NCBI GenBank assembly: GCA_013112685.1 | Contig: JABFGC010000001.1 | Location: forward strand, 1,054,001 to 1,118,000 | Source: Chloroflexota bacterium | GTDB lineage: Bacteria > Chloroflexota > Anaerolineae > Anaerolineales > Villigracilaceae | Direction of reading: 5' to 3' | Length of the DNA stretch: 64,000 nt | In this document: positions 53,224 through 63,994 of the stretch, piece after piece | Layout of the letters: every line of letters starts with the position of its first letter | How positions within the stretch are numbered: the stretch's first letter is position 1 | Made by a program: the position numbers and the translations under genes | The notes under the pieces: generated by a model | Told to the model about the DNA's origin: nothing | Databases searched by the model: none | What the model saw: only the letters and a program-made list of their open reading frames with translations

Positions 53224-54768
53224 ATGAATCGCAAACTCGACCTGCCCGCCCTGCTGCTTTTCACCGCCCTGCTCTTCGGCGTCATCGTCCGCTTTTATCC
53301 CGCCGCCGCAAACGGATTTCCGCTCAACGACGGCGGGATGTTCTACACGATGACGCAGGATTTGAAGGCAAACGGATACGCGCTCCCGGAATTCACAACC
53401 TACAACCAGGCGGGGATTCCCTTCGCTTACCCGCCGTTCGGATTTTACGCCGCCGCGCTTCTTTCTGCGCCCGCGCCTGTTTCCGACCTATGGGTTTTTC
53501 TCTACCTCCCGGCTTTCGTCAACTCTCTTGCCATGCTGGCGTTTTACCTGTTCGCCAGCGAGATTCTCAACTCGCGCCTGACCGCCGCACTGGCGGCGTT
53601 GTTCCATGTCTTCCTGCCGCACTCATTCGTCTGGCAGGTGATGGGCGGAGGAATCACCCGCGCCTTCGGCATGTTATTCCTGCTGTTGACGCTCTGGCAG
53701 GCGGTGCAATTATTCAGAAATTACAAACACAAACACCTCGCGCTTGCCATCCTCTTCGGCGCGGGCGCAGTGACCAGCCATCCGCAGACAGCGCTGCACG
53801 CGGCTTTGGGCGGATTCCTGCTTTTTCTTTTTTATGGGCGCGGCAAACGTGGGTTGCTCTCCGTAATTTTGGTCGGGTTGGGTGTGACGTTGCTCAGCGC
53901 GCCCTGGTGGGGGACGGTGCTGTCGCGTCATGGCTTGGAGCCGTTCTTGTCCGCCGGGGGGACGAGTCCGCGCACGCTTGAGTCGTACCTCTCGATTCTG
54001 AGCGTCAATTCGCTGGAAGATTATCTCACCCTGCCCATCCTTGCGCTGGCATTCATCGGGTTTTTCTTCGCCCGGCAGGCGGCGGTCAATCGGTATTTCC
54101 CGCTTGCATGGGCGGCGCTTGCCATCCTGCTCGACCCGCGCGGCGGAGACGGGTTCGTCCTGATCGCCCTGCTCCTCTTGGCAGGCAGCGGGCTGGTCAA
54201 ACTCTCCGCGTGGATCAGCCGTGAAACGGACGAACAGCCCGAACGTCTGATGATGAAGCGCGGGAATTCGGCTCTGCTTTTCGGGCTGGCGATTTTCCTC
54301 CTGCTTGGCGGAATCGTCTTCGACTTCCAACTGGTCAACACAAGTTTGAAGACGAAGGATTTGGAACTGATCGAATGGGTCGAGATGAATACGGAGGGCG
54401 GTAGGTTCCTGCTGGCAACGGGACGCGAGTTTTCGATGAGCGACCCCTTGCAGGAATGGTTCCCCGCGCTGACGGGACGCAAGAGCCTGACCACGATGCA
54501 GGGATTGGAATGGACTCTTGCGGGCAATTTCTTCCCCTGGTACGAACAGGTGACCGAGTTCCAGCACTGCGCCACTATTCTGTGCGTGACGGAATGGTCG
54601 GCGCGCAACGGCGTGGAGTACGATTATTTGATTGTGTTGATTCCCGATGAAGATGATACGGACAATTTGAGCGAGTCGCTGAGGAGTTTGGGTATCTCCG
54701 CGCGGGGTTCGGATTCACATGCGCTGATCTTTGAATCGAATCATGCGCTGGTATTTCAAGTTAAATAA
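53224..54768 (+). CDS. Multi-span membrane protein, GT-C glycosyltransferase-like
   Basis: The 514-residue protein has about ten membrane segments. The first outside loop carries GFPLNDGGMFYTMTQDL, whose acidic residue position resembles the catalytic Asp loop of GT-C fold lipid-linked glycosyltransferases. A soluble C-terminal domain (about 390-514) ends the protein. The start at 53224 fits the leaderless promoter; an extension upstream to 53194 is not supported. Its role would be in surface polysaccharide or glycoprotein synthesis, inferred only. The stop codon lies inside a palindromic repeat. Confidence 0.65.
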   Translation: MNRKLDLPALLLFTALLFGVIVRFYPAAANGFPLNDGGMFYTMTQDLKANGYALPEFTTYNQAGIPFAYPPFGFYAAALLSAPAPVSDLWVFLYLPAFVNSLAMLAFYLFASEILNSRLTAALAALFHVFLPHSFVWQVMGGGITRAFGMLFLLLTLWQAVQLFRNYKHKHLALAILFGAGAVTSHPQTALHAALGGFLLFLFYGRGKRGLLSVILVGLGVTLLSAPWWGTVLSRHGLEPFLSAGGTSPRTLESYLSILSVNSLEDYLTLPILALAFIGFFFARQAAVNRYFPLAWAALAILLDPRGGDGFVLIALLLLAGSGLVKLSAWISRETDEQPERLMMKRGNSALLFGLAIFLLLGGIVFDFQLVNTSLKTKDLELIEWVEMNTEGGRFLLATGREFSMSDPLQEWFPALTGRKSLTTMQGLEWTLAGNFFPWYEQVTEFQHCATILCVTEWSARNGVEYDYLIVLIPDEDDTDNLSESLRSLGISARGSDSHALIFESNHALVFQVK

Positions 54769-54862
54769 CTGATGTTGCGCACCCTCACCCCCGTCCCCTC
54801 TCCCAGCGGGAGAGGGGTGAAGGGGTGAGGGAGAAAGCACTGCGTAACGTCGGCTAAATAAA
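54763..54862. repeat. Interspersed palindromic repeat, CCCTC-CCC family (extended copy)
   Basis: CTGATGTTGCGCACCCTCAC to GTGAGGG, then TGCGTAACGTCGGC, repeats the element at 43893-43993 including outer arms. It begins within the stop codon of the membrane protein gene. TTAAATAA and TTAGCC-type ends are partly complementary. Confidence 0.9.
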
Positions 54863-54905
54863 CTGCATGGGCAGGGAGGAGACCCTCTGCCCTTGTCATG
54901 ACTCG

Positions 54906-56348
54906 TCATTGACCGGGTAGCGGCGGGGGCGTTTCACCGTATAGCCAGGCGTCGAAGAAATCCCCCAAATCTTTTCCGCTGACTTCCTCTGCAACCCGAA
55001 TGAAATCCTCGGTGGAGGCGTTGCCGCCTTTGTGACGGTCGTAGTAGGTGCGGAGAATCTCGAAGAAGACCTCGTCTCCCACTTCGAGCCGCAGGGCATG
55101 GAGCGTGAGTCCGCCGCGCAGGTAGACCCCGCCGTTGAACAGGTCGTTGGGCGCAGGGTCTCCCGGCGGGGGAAAAAATTCGGGATAGAGGCTGACCTCG
55201 TTGTGTATCGCTTTCGCCCACTCGTTCAAGCCGCCGCGCCCTTCCAGGTATTCCACCCACAACCCCTCGCCGTAAGTGGCAAAGCCTTCGTTGAGCCAGA
55301 TGTCGCTCCAATCCACCACGCTGACGCTGTCGCCGAACCATTGATGGGCGAGTTCATGGGCGACAACGTGTTCTGTGCCTTCCACATCGTTTGTGTCAAT
55401 CATATCCACGCCGTAAATGGACATGGTCTGGTTTTCGAGCGCCGCGCCGAAATAGGTATCCATGACGAGCGAACCGTACACTTCAAACGGATAGGGTCCG
55501 AACAGTTCGCTGAAATAATCAATCATCTCGCCCTGGCGCGCGAACGGCTTGCGGACGGAATGGGGCAGGCTGGCGGCGTAATAATTGCGGATGGGAACGC
55601 CGCCTTCGGATTCCATCGTCTCCATATCGAAGTCGTTGATGTTGATGGTGGCAAGGTAACTCGCCATCGGGTCGCGCAGTTCGAAGCGATACGTGGACGA
55701 ATCCCCATCTGAGGTCGTTTCGGTCAGCACGCCGTTGGCGGCAACCTCGTATGGTTTGGGGACCGTGACGATGAACGTGTAATTTGCCTTATCCAATGGA
55801 TGGTCGTTGACTGGGAAAAAACTTGCCGAACCATCCGGCTCGCTCAGGACGAAGATGCCGCCGTCGTAAACGATCCAGCCGGTGGGGAAGGGCAAAGCCT
55901 GCGACTGCATCGGCGTGGGGATTCCTCGATATTCCACTTCGACAGTGAATGTCGAATCTTTCGCCAGCGGATTCGGAGGGATGACCGTCAGTTCCTGCCC
56001 GTCCCGTTCGAACTCCGCCGCCTCGTCATTGACCGTGAGGCTGGTGATCTCGAACCCGGCAAAGTCCAGGTTGAAAGCGCTCAGGTCGTGCGCAGCGACG
56101 GCTTCGATGGTGGTGACGGCTTCCAGTTCGCTGGAAGCCACATCCTTGACGGTGATATTCAGGACGTAGGATTGAACGTCGTAGCCGCCGTTGCCGAAAT
56201 TCGGGTAGAGCGAATCGCCCAAGCCGGGCGCGCCGGGTTTTGGATTCAGCGGTGCGTCGGTGGGTGTGCCCCCGGCGGCGCAGCCCGCCAGCATGAACGC
56301 CGCCAGAAAAAGGCTGAACCAAATTTGTGTGCGCTTGATTCTTTTCAT
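54906..56348 (-). CDS. M1-family metallopeptidase, lipoprotein
   Basis: The 480-residue protein has lipobox MLAGC (Cys23), a beta-sandwich N-terminal domain and the catalytic domain. The latter has zinc motif HVVAHELAHQWFGD (HExxH) with the third ligand in NEGFATYGEGLW. The exopeptidase motif GxMEN is present only in altered form (GAALENQTMS), so substrate preference is uncertain. The C-terminal ARM-like domain of full aminopeptidase N is absent. It acts on the outer face of the membrane. Its start overlaps the stop of the HD gene upstream (ATGA). Confidence 0.9.
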   Translation of the reverse strand: MKRIKRTQIWFSLFLAAFMLAGCAAGGTPTDAPLNPKPGAPGLGDSLYPNFGNGGYDVQSYVLNITVKDVASSELEAVTTIEAVAAHDLSAFNLDFAGFEITSLTVNDEAAEFERDGQELTVIPPNPLAKDSTFTVEVEYRGIPTPMQSQALPFPTGWIVYDGGIFVLSEPDGSASFFPVNDHPLDKANYTFIVTVPKPYEVAANGVLTETTSDGDSSTYRFELRDPMASYLATININDFDMETMESEGGVPIRNYYAASLPHSVRKPFARQGEMIDYFSELFGPYPFEVYGSLVMDTYFGAALENQTMSIYGVDMIDTNDVEGTEHVVAHELAHQWFGDSVSVVDWSDIWLNEGFATYGEGLWVEYLEGRGGLNEWAKAIHNEVSLYPEFFPPPGDPAPNDLFNGGVYLRGGLTLHALRLEVGDEVFFEILRTYYDRHKGGNASTEDFIRVAEEVSGKDLGDFFDAWLYGETPPPLPGQ

Positions 56349-57019
56349 TCATTCTCCATCTCGCCCGAAATATCCGCGCCTTCCCATTCGAGCATGAACT
56401 GGTCGAGAAATTTCACCATCACCGCATGGCGTTTTTCGGCGATGCGTTTTGCCGTCTCTGTATTCATGCGGTCCTTGAGCAGGAGCAGTTTTTCGTAAAA
56501 GTGATTGATGGTGGCGCTTTTGCTGTTTTTGTATTCCTCGAAACTGGCGTGCAGTTTCGGCGGCGAATCGGGGTCATACAGCGGACGGTTGGCATAACCG
56601 CCGTAGGCGAAGGCGCGCCCGATGCCGATGGCGCCGATGGCGTCGAGGCGGTCGGCGTCCTGCACGATCATGCCTTCGAGCGTTTTCATTTTGTTTTCCA
56701 CGCCTGCGCCCTTGTAGGAAATGTTCATGATGATCTCGCACACGCTGTCGGCGGCGGCAGGCTCCACGGAGCACGAATCCAGCCAGGCACGGGCGCGAAG
56801 CGGGGTCTCATCCCTATGCTGGTTGAACTTCCAGTCGTCGAGGTCGTGCAGAAGCGCGGCGAGCTGGACGATGAAGGCATCCGCTTTTTCGATTTTGCAG
56901 ATGGCGAGGGCGTTCTTCCAGACGCGGTGGATGTGCCACCAATCGTGCCCGGAGGATTCGTCGGAAAATTCGCGTCTGATGTAGTCGGCTGTTTTCTGGA
57001 TGATGTCCGTTCGATTCAT
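56345..57019 (-). CDS. HD-domain phosphohydrolase (YedJ-like)
   Basis: The 224-residue protein has the HD metal motifs H in HDWWHIHRV (about 25-33), HD in LLHDLDDWKF and the late Asp in VQDADRLDAIGAIGIGRAF. The pattern DADRLDA-GAIGI-R is typical of the YedJ/COG1418 group. Substrate unknown, possibly a nucleotide. The ATG at 57019 follows a plausible AT-rich promoter (TATTCT). It overlaps the M1 peptidase gene by 4 bases. Confidence 0.87.
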   Translation of the reverse strand: MNRTDIIQKTADYIRREFSDESSGHDWWHIHRVWKNALAICKIEKADAFIVQLAALLHDLDDWKFNQHRDETPLRARAWLDSCSVEPAAADSVCEIIMNISYKGAGVENKMKTLEGMIVQDADRLDAIGAIGIGRAFAYGGYANRPLYDPDSPPKLHASFEEYKNSKSATINHFYEKLLLLKDRMNTETAKRIAEKRHAVMVKFLDQFMLEWEGADISGEMENE

Positions 57020-57128
57020 GAGACAATTTTGCCATAGAATACCAACGCAAGGGGGAGCCATATTGGGATACAATAAAACAAATCCTAGTTTTGTCGGAAT
57101 TGTCAGATTTGGTACGGGAGAGGCTGCC

Positions 57129-60100
57129 ATGAATGCGTTTGGCGCTTATATACCGGTTGACCGCCGTCACGCGCTCGTCAGCGGGCAGGCTTTGCCGGAG
57201 TTGTCCTCGGGGGCAGTGTTGATTACGGATATTTCAGGTTTCACGCGGCTGACAGAAACGTTGACCACGGCGCTGGGCTTCCAAAGGGGCGCGGAGGAAC
57301 TGGGACAGCACTTGAACAGGCTGTACGGCATCCTGATTGACAAGGTACACCGCTATCACGGCAGCGTGGTGCAGAGCGGAGGGGATGCGCTCATCTCGTG
57401 GTTTGACGGGGATGAAAAGACCGCTTCGCGCCGCGCGGTGAGCGCCGCCTTCTCCATGCAGTATTCCATGGACGGGAATTCCGCCGTCTCCCTGCCGGAC
57501 AGGGAAACGGTTCAACTGGCGATCCGCTCGGCGGTGGCGTGCGGGTCGGTGCGCCGGTTTTTGGCAGGCGACCCGGAGGTGCGGCTGTTCGAGGCGCTGG
57601 CAGGCTCCCCTGCTCGACCCGGTGGATGTGGCGGAGAACCTTGCCCACCGGGGCGAGATCGTTGTGACGGAGAGCGCCGCCAAAGCGCTGAAAGAGGAGG
57701 TGGTGATCCGGGAACAACGACCGGCTGGCGATGGTTCGTCCGTTTTTGTGCTGGGCAGGGTAAACCGTTTGAGCGATCCCATGCCATGGGATACCTCGCC
57801 CGCGCCGGACAGGGAACAAGCCAGCCGTGGCTGCATTCGTTCCTTTACGAGCACATCATCCGCGGGCAGGAAGGCTTCATGGCGCAGCTGCGTCCCGCGG
57901 TCTCGATGTTCACGCATTTCGACGGCATTGATTACGACGTTGACCCGCAGGCGGGAGGAAAACTGGATGCGCTCATCCGGCTCGTTCAAAAAAACGCAGG
58001 GCGGTACGGCGGCACGCTGATTGACATCACCACCGGCGACAAGGGCAGTTATTTCTACATCGCCGTCGGCGCGCCATACGCGCACGAGGACGACGCCGCG
58101 CGCGCGGTGGGGCTGGCGAATTCCCTGCTGGATATTCCCTCCGAATTAAGTTACATCAAAAACATCCAGATCGGCATCAGCCGCGGGACGATCTGGTCAG
58201 GACCGGTGGGCAACGAAGAATGGCGCATCTTTTCGGCAATCGGCAATGAAGTGAACGTCGCCGCGCGCCTGATGCAGATGTCCGTGCCCGGCGCGATGCT
58301 CGTCACAAAGCGCATCGCAGAGGCGACGAACGAAATTTACCAATGGACGCCGGCGGGCGAGGTCAGCATCAAGGGGCTTTCGAAGCCCGTGATGATTTTC
58401 GGTCTCGCCGATTCGGGAAACGTCCGCCGCGCGGATAAACTTTTACCGGCATCGAACATCGTCGGGCGGGAGGCGGAGCGCGCTCAGTTGAAGGAGATGC
58501 TGCATCGGATGGATGCAGACACCGGCTGGGTGGCGGTGATCGAAGGGGAGGCAGGCATCGGGAAATCGCGCCTCATCAGCGACCTGGCGTTCCACGCGCA
58601 GGAGAGCGGCATCCCGATCCTGGTTGGCGCGGGCTACGCCATCGAGCAGTCCACGCCGTATCATGCCTGGCGTCCCGTGTTCGAGACCATCTTTGACTTG
58701 GATTCCGTGGACGAGGGCGAACGCCGCCGCGAAAAGGCGCTGGAATGGATTCGGACGCGCGACGCCTCGGCTTGCTGGGACCGCGCGCCTCTGCTCGCGC
58801 CGGTGCTGAGTCTCGACACCCAGGACAACTCCCTGACCGGGCAGATGACCGGGCAGGTGCGCGCCGAAAACACGAGCGCGTTGTTGATCTCCATCCTCAA
58901 AATGTTCATCGGCGATGCGCCCAAACTGCTTGTGCTGGAGGACGCGCACTGGTTCGATTCGTCCTCGCTCGCCCTCAGCGTGGAGGCGGCCCGCACCGGC
59001 AAACCTCATGGTCGTCGTCACGACGCGCCGCATCCGCGAGGAAACGCCGGAACCGTTGAGGATCATCCTCGGTCTTCCCCAAACGCGCCACATCCGGCTC
59101 GACCTCATGAACCAGGCGGATATCGAGCGGTTGGTCTGCCAGCGGTTGAAGGTAAACCGCCTGCCCGAGCAGGTGATGGAACTGGTTTTGAGCAAGGCGG
59201 AGGGACATCCCTTCTTCAGCGAGGAACTGGCGTCCTCGCTGCACGAGAGCGGCATCATCCGCGTGGAAAATGGGGAATGTCACGTCGCATCCAAAGTTGA
59301 CCTGCGCGCCTTGAGTTTTCCCGACACCGTGCAGGGCGTGATCCGCTCCCGCATTGACCGCCTGCCGCCCTCGCACCAACTGGCGCTCAAAGCCGCCAGC
59401 GTGGTCGGACGTATCTTTGCCCTGCGCGCCGTCTATGAGATTTATCCGCTGGATTCGGACAAGCCGCAGATCGGAAGTTATTTCGATTACCTGCGGCGGC
59501 TGGATTTCACGCCGCTCAACAGCGAACACCCCGACCTGACCTATCTCTTCAAGCACGTCATCACGCAGGAAGTGGCATACAACCTGATGACCTTCTCGCA
59601 GCGGCAGGCGTTCCACCAGGCGGTGGCGAACTGGTTCGAGCGGACGTTTGCGGATGACCTTTCGCCGTATTACGGCGTGCTTGCCTATCACTGGGGAAAT
59701 GCGAAGAATCAACGCAAGGCATTGGAGTATCTCGAAAAAGCGGGCGAGCAAGCCATGCGCAACTTTGCCAATCGCGAAGCCATCGAGTTCTTTGAAGAGG
59801 CGTTGCGGCTCGCAAAGAACGGCGAAGTAAAAACCACAGCCTTGCAGCGCGCACATTGGGAACGTCAACTCGCGGAGGCGTATTACGGCTTGGGTGAATT
59901 GCCCAAAAGCCTCGACCATCTCAAGCGAGCCATTCACCTCATGGGCTGGAAGACCCCGGAAAAGGGATTTGGATTGATCGCCGCCCTGCTTTCAGAGACG
60001 CTCAAACAGGTGCGCTTCCGCATCAAATCCAAGCCCATCGAAGATGCGCCGCTTCCCCGCTATCTCGACAACACCGAGCAGGCAAGGCCGCTGGAAGGCG

Positions 60101-61226
60101 CCATCGCCTTCGTGCGGCTGGGTCATATCTATTACCAGATGAATAATCCCATTCCGCTCATTTTCGGTAACGTGATGGGAAGCAACCTCGCCGAACAGGC
60201 GGGCTTGAAATCCCCCATTCTTGTACGCGGTTACACCAACATGTGCATCGCCTCCGGCGTCCTGCCGCGCCATCATTGGGCAATCGCCTACCGCGACCGC
60301 GCCCATGCCATGGGGCGCGACGTGGGCGACCTGCCCTCGCTTTCCTACTCGCTGGCGGGCTGCGCGGTTTACGAACTCGGCGCGGCGTTGTGGGCGGATG
60401 CCGCGAAGAGCCTGCACGAAGCCATCGAGATTGACGCCCGCATCGGCGATATGCGTCACTACGACGAAAGCAAGAGCATCCTCTCGATCACCCTTTTCCA
60501 TCAGGGTGAATTCCTGAATACGGCATGGAGACCGCCGCCGAAGTGCTGGAACGCGCCACGCGCCGCAAGGATGTCATCCCGCAGGTCTGGTCGCACACGT
60601 TACGCGCCGAGGCGCTCCTGCGGCAGTCCAAGCCTGGCACGCTCCATGAAGCCATTGATGGATATGAAAAGTCGTTGAAACTGTTGGAACAGAACATTGA
60701 CCAGGGCGAGCGACATCCGCGCTTCGGGTGCGCTGGCGCTGGCATACTGGCGGAACGACGATCCGCTTCGCGCCCTGGGACCTGGCAACTGCCACCGCCA
60801 AAAAGACTCTCGGCAACCCGACAGCGCCCTACGCCATCGAAGGCTATGCGGGCGTGGCGGGAAGTCTTCCTCAGCGCGTGGGAAAAAGAAGGGAACAAAC
60901 ATCGCGCCGCCGCGAAAAAAGCCTGCAAGGCAATAGCAAAATTTGCGGGTGTCTTCCCGCTGGGTCAGCCGCGCTTGAAGTTGTTCCAGGGCTGGTTCCA
61001 CTGGCTGGACGGCAACCCCGAAAAGGCGCGACTGCATTGGGAAGAGGCATTGAAGGAAGCCGAGCGCCTGAACATGCCTTACGAACAGGCGCGCGCACTT
61101 TTATATCTTGGCAAACACGTGTTGAGCGGGGAGGAAAAAGCCGGGGTGTTGAACCGCTCGCTCGAATTGCTGAACAGGCTCGAGGTCCAGCATGAGGCGG
61201 AGCAGGTGAAGGCGCTGCTTTCATAA
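57129..61226 (+). CDS. Tandem class III cyclase - ATPase - TPR protein, soluble adenylyl cyclase-like (about seven frame breaks)
   Basis: Read across breaks near 57605, 57822, 58993, 60520, 60712, 60775 and 60860, this is one protein of about 1365 residues. Cyclase domain 1 has AVLITDISGFTRLTETL and VVQSGGDALISWF with both metal Asp positions. Domain 2 (AVSMFTHFDGIDYD, WRIFSAIGNEVNVAARLM) looks degenerate. A P-loop ATPase follows (GEAGIGKSRL, Walker B LLVLEDAHWFD), then a long helical TPR-like region. This order is that of animal soluble adenylyl cyclase and bacterial relatives. It should make cAMP in response to a cytoplasmic signal. If the breaks are real the gene is dead; their density argues for assembly error. 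Confidence 0.8.
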
Positions 61227-61228
61227 TT

Positions 61229-61292
61229 CAGGGGCGACCCTTCCACGCAAATCAGGGCGACTCGCCATCGCTGGGCGGGTCGTCTTTACGTT
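61229..61292. repeat. GGGGCGACCC/GGGTCGTC repeat
   Basis: GGGGCGACCCTTCC (61231-61244) and GGGCGGGTCGTCTTTACG (61273-61290) bound a 64-base unit similar to 41607-41672. It fills the gap between two convergent genes and may act as a terminator. Confidence 0.6.
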
Positions 61293-63078
61293 TTATATTG
61301 TCTTCCGCCGCCTGCCCGTCATGTTGTGCCAGATTTGATAGGCATGCACCAACAGCCACTGAGCCGCATCCACAAACCAGGGGAACTCGTGCTTCCAGGG
61401 TTCGCCGCGGTCGTAACGCCGTTTGTCGTACCAGCGCCAGATCGAAAGGATGAGCGGCTCGTGCAGTTGCCATATTTTGCAAAGCGGCGCCTTGCTGCCC
61501 GAAGCGGAAAGAATGCTGTTGACGGCACGGCGCGCGGCTTCGTTCGCGCCTTCCATGGTGGCGAGTTGGGTATTGGTGCGGACGTAATCCGCCGCGAGGA
61601 AGAAGTTGGGAATGCGCGTGTACGCATCCGGGCGCAGGTGCCAGGAATCCACCACGTCAATGTACAGCGGCTCGGCGTCTTTGTAGCGTGTGGGCGTTCT
61701 GCGATTTACATCGTTCTTGATGTCGGGGTCAATGAAGATGTGCAGCACATCCTCGTCTTTTAGAACGGGTTCTTTTTGGGGGTCGGACGGATTCACGCTT
61801 TTCTTCAATTGCGCCCACACTTCTTTTTTGATCTGCTCGCGGGTGCAATCGCGCGCCACCTTGTGATACAGAATGCCCTTGCCGACTACTTTGCCGTCCC
61901 ATTCGCTGCCCCACTCCGAAATGTCAATCGAAATGATGCCCCGCACTTCGCCGTCGCCCGTCTCGCGCCAGTCGAAATTCTTCCAGAACTGCGCCTGCGA
62001 AATGGACGTGAGCGCCCAGGGTGTATCAATGTGAATCATGTGCCCGTGAATCATCGGCACATCCCGCTTGAGATAGAACTGGATGCCGTTCATCCATGCC
62101 ACGTGGCTGCCGAGTTCCACCACGCCCTGCAAGGTGGAATCCGCTTTCAGAATGTTGGCGTGTTTCTTTTCCGAAAAGAGGCGCGCCGCCTGCTCGACGG
62201 GTACCGCCAGCACATAGTAATCGGCGGTATCGCGGAACTTCCTGCCGCCTTTTTTCAACACCACGCCCGTGATGGTTTTGCCGTCGCATTCGATGGTGTC
62301 AATGTGGGTTTCGAGGTGGTAATTCACGCCTTTGCTGCGCAGGTAATCCAGCCAGGGATTGATCCACACATCGTTGGTGGGGACCGTTCAGCACGCGGTC
62401 GGCGTTCACGCCGGGCTCCGCCAAACCGAGGATGAGTTGGATGCCCACATCGCCCTCCACCTTGGCGTTTGCCACGTGCGCGTTCGCAGCCACGAGCGAG
62501 CGGGTGAGTCCCTGCGCCAGGAATTTTTGATAGGCTTCGGAGCGGTTGCCCGCATCGGAATATTCCCACCAGCCGATCTTCTCCAGGTCGTCCATGCGAC
62601 GGTCCTGGCAGGTGGTGAGGTACCTCCAAAGTTTTCCGCCAAAGAATTCGATATCCTCGGCAGTCAGCCCCACATATTTTTCGAGGTCAATCGCGCTCTT
62701 CAGCAGCACGATCAACTCCTCGAACGAGCGCGGGAACTGCGCCAGCATCAGCACTTCCTGTTTCCCGAACTGGGTGATGGCGATGCGCGTGGTGTTCGTC
62801 AGGTTATCGAACACGCCGCGCGGATTGTTTTTGTACGGAATGCGCCGCATGGTGTCGGTCACATGGCGGTAAAAACTGGGGAAGAAACGGAAACCGTGTT
62901 CGCCGGGCAGGTCGGGTTTGCCGCCTTTGCCCGTCTTCGGCACAGGCACACTGCGCGCCTTGCCGCCGGGGATGGCTTTCTTTTCGTACACTGTCACCTG
63001 AAAACCGCGTTCCGCCAGTTCGTGCGCAGCGCTCAAGCCCGCCACTCCGCCGCCGAGAATGATGACCTTTTTTGACAT
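61293..63078 (-). CDS. FAD-dependent desaturase/amine oxidase-like protein (one frame break)
   Basis: A protein of about 595 residues beginning KKVIILGGGVAGLSAAHELA with the second-strand Glu in VTVYEKKAIPGGKARS. This is the pattern of phytoene desaturase / hydroxysqualene dehydroxylase-like flavoproteins. Later motifs are YYVLAVPVEQAARLF and FFLAADYVRTNTQLATMEGA (C-terminal FAD contact). The frame breaks near 62385 between GLAEPGVNADRVLNGP and INPWLDYLRSKGV. GGAGGAGAAGG precedes the ATG. The substrate may be an isoprenoid or a related lipid; no carotenoid or hopanoid genes are adjacent. Confidence 0.82.
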
Positions 63079-63383
63079 GACCTTCTCCTCCGTGATTTGA
63101 TGGCGAAACTCGCCGCCTCTTTCCTGACCTGGGGCTTGAGTCCCGTAAACAAGCCGGCAGCCGCCCTAAGTTGTTGCGGCTGCCGTTTTCCACTTTCAAG
63201 ATGATACAACCCCCGCGTGGAGACAGGGTTTCTATGAGAATTCAAGTCAATACAAAAAATAAATTGCTCCTTGGCGCCGTCCCCGGCGCAAGATTCCCTC
63301 GGAAATCGCCGCCGAAGACTGCGTCTTCGCGCAGCGAACGGCGGCGGCGTGAGCGTTGTCATGTACAGTAGAGAAGTCAATAT
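63079..63383. other. Intergenic region with hairpin
   Basis: No gene is supported here. GGCAGCCGC (63156-63164) and GCGGCTGCC (63176-63184) form a 9-bp stem followed by GTTTT on the plus strand, although no plus-strand gene precedes it. The remainder should hold the promoter of the desaturase-like gene. Confidence 0.4.
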
Positions 63384-63416
63384 AAAAAATAGGCGGGCGC
63401 TGTGCCCGCCTATTTT
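63384..63416 (-). terminator. Terminator of the small-gene cluster
   Basis: AAAATAGGCGGGC (63386-63398), GCTGT, GCCCGCCTATTTT (63404-63416). On the minus strand it is followed by TTTTTT and lies 11 bases after the stop of the gene at 63427-63603. Confidence 0.85.
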
Positions 63417-63426
63417 GGATTCCATT

Positions 63427-63603
63427 TCATCCGCATATACACGCTGCCTTTTGCCGCGTGGCTTCGAGTTTCGCGCGCGTGATCCAGCCGATGTAGTCGT
63501 TGCGCTGATACGGCGGGCGCGCCTCGTAGGCAGGCATCAGCCCGCGCGCATTCAACACATCGCGAATGAAATCCGGTATGGGGTGACGGGGTCTGGGAGG
63601 CAT
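63427..63603 (-). CDS. Short YdeI/OmdA-like protein
   Basis: The 58-residue protein contains ARPPYQRNDYIGWITRAKLE and TRQKAAC, the pattern of the C-terminal helical segment of YdeI/OmpD-associated (bacteriocin-protection) proteins. The usual proteins are longer, so this is a stand-alone small version. GGAGCAGGATAA precedes the ATG. It follows a truncated gene with no gap. Confidence 0.65.
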   Translation of the reverse strand: MPPRPRHPIPDFIRDVLNARGLMPAYEARPPYQRNDYIGWITRAKLEATRQKAACICG

Positions 63604-63762
63604 TTATCCTGCTCCTTCATACGCATGTTTTATCCACGCGACCAGCTCGGTATCCGGCAGAAAACGTTCGAGAGAGTGCGCGGGGCTTAATCCCTCGAAA
63701 TAGAAAAAGGCTTCGATGAAGTTGTCTAATGGAAACGCCGGGCGATGGAATTCAAGGATCAT
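63604..63762 (-). pseudogene. Truncated N-terminus of an AraC-type/DUF6597 regulator
   Basis: The 52-residue ORF begins ILEFHRPAFPLDNFIEAFFY and continues to HSLERFLPD, like the first 40 residues of DUF6597/AraC-type regulators (HRP-x(4)-L-x-x-FIE). It then changes to unrelated residues (TELVAWIKHAYEG) and stops. The effector and DNA-binding parts are missing. It is either a broken gene or a very short domain protein. Confidence 0.55.
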
Positions 63763-63775
63763 GGCATACTGCGGC

Positions 63776-63994
63776 TCAAATTGCGACCTGCTGGTGGGAC
63801 TCGAACAACACGGAAACGAGCATCTTGGCGTCCCCATGTTTGATGCCGTATTCCCGCTCCAGCATCCAGCGGATGTCGCCCTGGCGGGTCAGCCCTGTGC
63901 GTTTGACAAGCTCCGCCACATCGGCGAGGGACATTCCCAGTTGGGCTTGAATGGATTCCAATTGGGTTTGAACAGTTTGATCGAGAGCGCTCAT
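63776..63994 (-). CDS. DUF4287-domain protein
   Basis: The 72-residue protein resembles DUF4287: LESIQAQLGMSLADVAELVK, then GDIRWMLEREYGIKHGDAKM. In many bacteria this domain is fused to DUF5655 or located beside YdeI-like genes, and a YdeI-like gene is close by here. Function is unknown. The ATG at 63994 is near the end of the window; no promoter can be judged. Confidence 0.7.
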   Translation of the reverse strand: MSALDQTVQTQLESIQAQLGMSLADVAELVKRTGLTRQGDIRWMLEREYGIKHGDAKMLVSVLFESHQQVAI

